NCBI GenBank assembly: GCA_022729835.1
Contig: DZBC01000155.1
Location: 1 to 5,217, forward strand
From: Sulfuricurvum sp.
GTDB taxonomy: Bacteria > Campylobacterota > Campylobacteria > Campylobacterales > Sulfurimonadaceae
Reading direction: 5' to 3'
Length of the DNA stretch: 5,217 nt
Shown here: positions 4,505 through 5,217 of the stretch, piece after piece
Position numbering within the stretch: the stretch's first letter is position 1
Layout: each line of letters begins with the position of its first letter
Position numbers and translations under genes: made by a program
Notes under the pieces: generated by a model
Told to the model about the DNA's origin: nothing
What the model saw: the letters and a program-made list of their open reading frames with translations, nothing else
Databases searched by the model: none

Positions 4505-4820
4505 GTTTTTGCCTTCGTTCGTCAATCGACTCGAAGGTTTTTTAGAGATCATCGCCGAAGATAAACCTTCAGCGGCTCGGAAATTGCACAAAGAGATCAT
4601 AGGCGCTTGCAGAGAGATTCAATATTTTCCGTACAAGCACCGAAAATCGATCTATTTTGATGATGAGAATATTCGGGATTTGGTCTACAAAGGTTTTGTG
4701 ATTATTTATAAAATCGAAGGAGAAACCGGCAGGGTTTTTGCGTTTGTCAATCGCAGTGCAGTGTCGGAAGAGCTTAAAAACGGCTCAGCCGCAACCATTT
4801 TCGACAAAGGTATGCCATGA
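4494..4820 (+). CDS. RelE/ParE-superfamily toxin
   Basis: The protein is 108 aa with the layout of the RelE/ParE fold: an N-terminal strand (NIEFLPSF), two helices (about 8-45, with RLEGFLEIIAEDKPSAARKL), a FPYKHR loop (45-50), and C-terminal strands IRDLVYKGFVIIYKI (60-74) and VFAFVNRS (81-88). Arg50, Arg61 and Arg87 are candidate functional basic residues. ParE members act on DNA gyrase and RelE members cleave mRNA on the ribosome; the sequence does not let me decide which applies. The last 20 residues extend beyond the usual core. The start overlaps the antitoxin end by 11 nt, and the TGA stop overlaps the next gene's ATG, so all three genes are probably translated from one message. Confidence 0.85.
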   Translation: MNIEFLPSFVNRLEGFLEIIAEDKPSAARKLHKEIIGACREIQYFPYKHRKSIYFDDENIRDLVYKGFVIIYKIEGETGRVFAFVNRSAVSEELKNGSAATIFDKGMP

Positions 4821-5152
4821 ATCATCCCTTACATGTAAGCGCATTAGAGTTGATGCGTTCGCGGTTTGAGGCTTTTGTGCACGGTGATATCGACTATCTG
4901 GTGCGCACCCACGACCCGGACACCCGCAGCAAGCATCTCGTGCGTGAGATCGCGCAGACGCTAGAGGAGGTGCGTTACACCGCGCTTGAGATTCTGGGCG
5001 TTTGGCAAGGCGGCGAAAACGACAAGATCGCAAAGGTGGAGTTCATCGCTTTTTATGAGCAAGACGGCGAGACTCTGCGCCACCATGAGCGCTCCCGTTT
5101 TCGCCGCTACAAAGGGGCGTGGGTCTATGTGGATGGGGAGATTTTGGACTAA
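4817..5152 (+). CDS. YchJ-core (UPF0225 middle domain) protein without SEC-C zinc motifs
   Basis: The protein is 111 aa. The match to the NTF2-like middle domain of YchJ is clear: ELMRSRFEAFVHGDIDYLVRTHDP (11-34), a TALEILG segment (55-61), KVEFIAFY (73-80), and HERSRFRRYKGAWVYVDG (90-107). E. coli YchJ (about 152 aa) has this domain between two cysteine-rich SEC-C motifs. Here both are absent and the protein has no cysteine at all, so no zinc binding of that kind is possible. The function of the family is unknown. The start is set by ATGA overlap with the toxin stop and AAAGG at 4806-4810. It may be an ordinary gene behind which the toxin-antitoxin pair landed, or a third component; the overlap alone does not decide. 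Confidence 0.85.
   Translation: MNHPLHVSALELMRSRFEAFVHGDIDYLVRTHDPDTRSKHLVREIAQTLEEVRYTALEILGVWQGGENDKIAKVEFIAFYEQDGETLRHHERSRFRRYKGAWVYVDGEILD
4829..4838. repeat. TTACATGTAA palindrome, copy 4
   Basis: Exact copy at codons 5-8 of the YchJ-core gene, again in the phase TTA CAT GTA A (Leu-His-Val). A one-mismatch relative, TTACATGTTA, lies at 4060-4069. Confidence 0.9.
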
Positions 5153-5165
5153 AGTGCTTTTCTCT

Positions 5166-5217
5166 TGCATATAACGGCGCATCCGGCCACCAATCGCGCA
5201 GAACATCCGGCCACTTG
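5166..5217. mobile_element. probable end of an insertion sequence (IS21-like), continuing outside the window
   Basis: CATCCGGCCAC occurs at 5180-5190 and 5204-5214, period 24, directly after the YchJ-core gene. Spaced repeats of a GTGGCCGGATG type near an end are characteristic, as I recall, of IS21-family elements. The TG at 5166-5167 would fit their TG...CA termini and puts the boundary 13 bp after the stop codon. No transposase is visible, so this rests on the repeats alone. Other explanations are a regulator binding array or another repeat family. Confidence 0.45.

Overview
The window looks like a chromosomal stretch of a Gram-negative bacterium. Strong Shine-Dalgarno sites (AAGGAG or AAAGGA), tightly packed genes, small AT-rich intergenic spaces and the gene set (ModD-type protein, pirin, membrane-anchored alpha/beta hydrolase, YchJ-core protein) would fit a moderately GC-rich member of the Campylobacterota. 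That placement is inference; I cannot name a genus from the sequence.

Layout. (1) 1-471 (+) is the 3' part of a modD-like gene. (2) About 472-2029 is an accessory segment. It holds two related hairpins (522-595), a minus-strand pair of overlapping very small membrane-protein genes (34 and 83 aa), an eroded 3' end of a FISUMP-type gene (about 1017-1085), and a nearly full-length but triply frameshifted FISUMP-domain secreted-protein gene (1234-1903). (3) 2030-2105 is a second, internally deleted and frameshifted copy of the modD 3' region. The accessory segment is therefore bracketed by direct copies of modD sequence, as if inserted between modD and its former convergent neighbour. (4) 2098-2484 (-) is that neighbour, an unrecognised 128-aa protein whose upstream reading frame suggests a lost or shifted N-terminus. 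(5) 2581-4040 (+) is a two-gene unit, pirin then alpha/beta hydrolase, 2 nt apart. (6) 4193-5152 (+) is a three-gene overlapping operon: Phd/YefM-type antitoxin, RelE/ParE-type toxin, and a YchJ-core protein. A promoter/operator-like site lies in front of it. (7) From about 5166 the sequence carries directly repeated CATCCGGCCAC boxes that look like the end of an insertion sequence continuing outside the window.

Functionally the window mixes housekeeping genes with a decaying accessory patch and a toxin-antitoxin module. No complete large defence system, CRISPR array, rRNA or tRNA is visible. The signals most worth attention are: four exact copies of the 10-bp palindrome TTACATGTAA in 5.2 kb, three of them in independent genes and in the same codon phase; the modD duplication framing the accessory segment, which begins exactly at one of those palindromes; the tiny overlapping membrane-protein pair; and the 8-bp tandem duplication that knocks the FISUMP gene out of frame.
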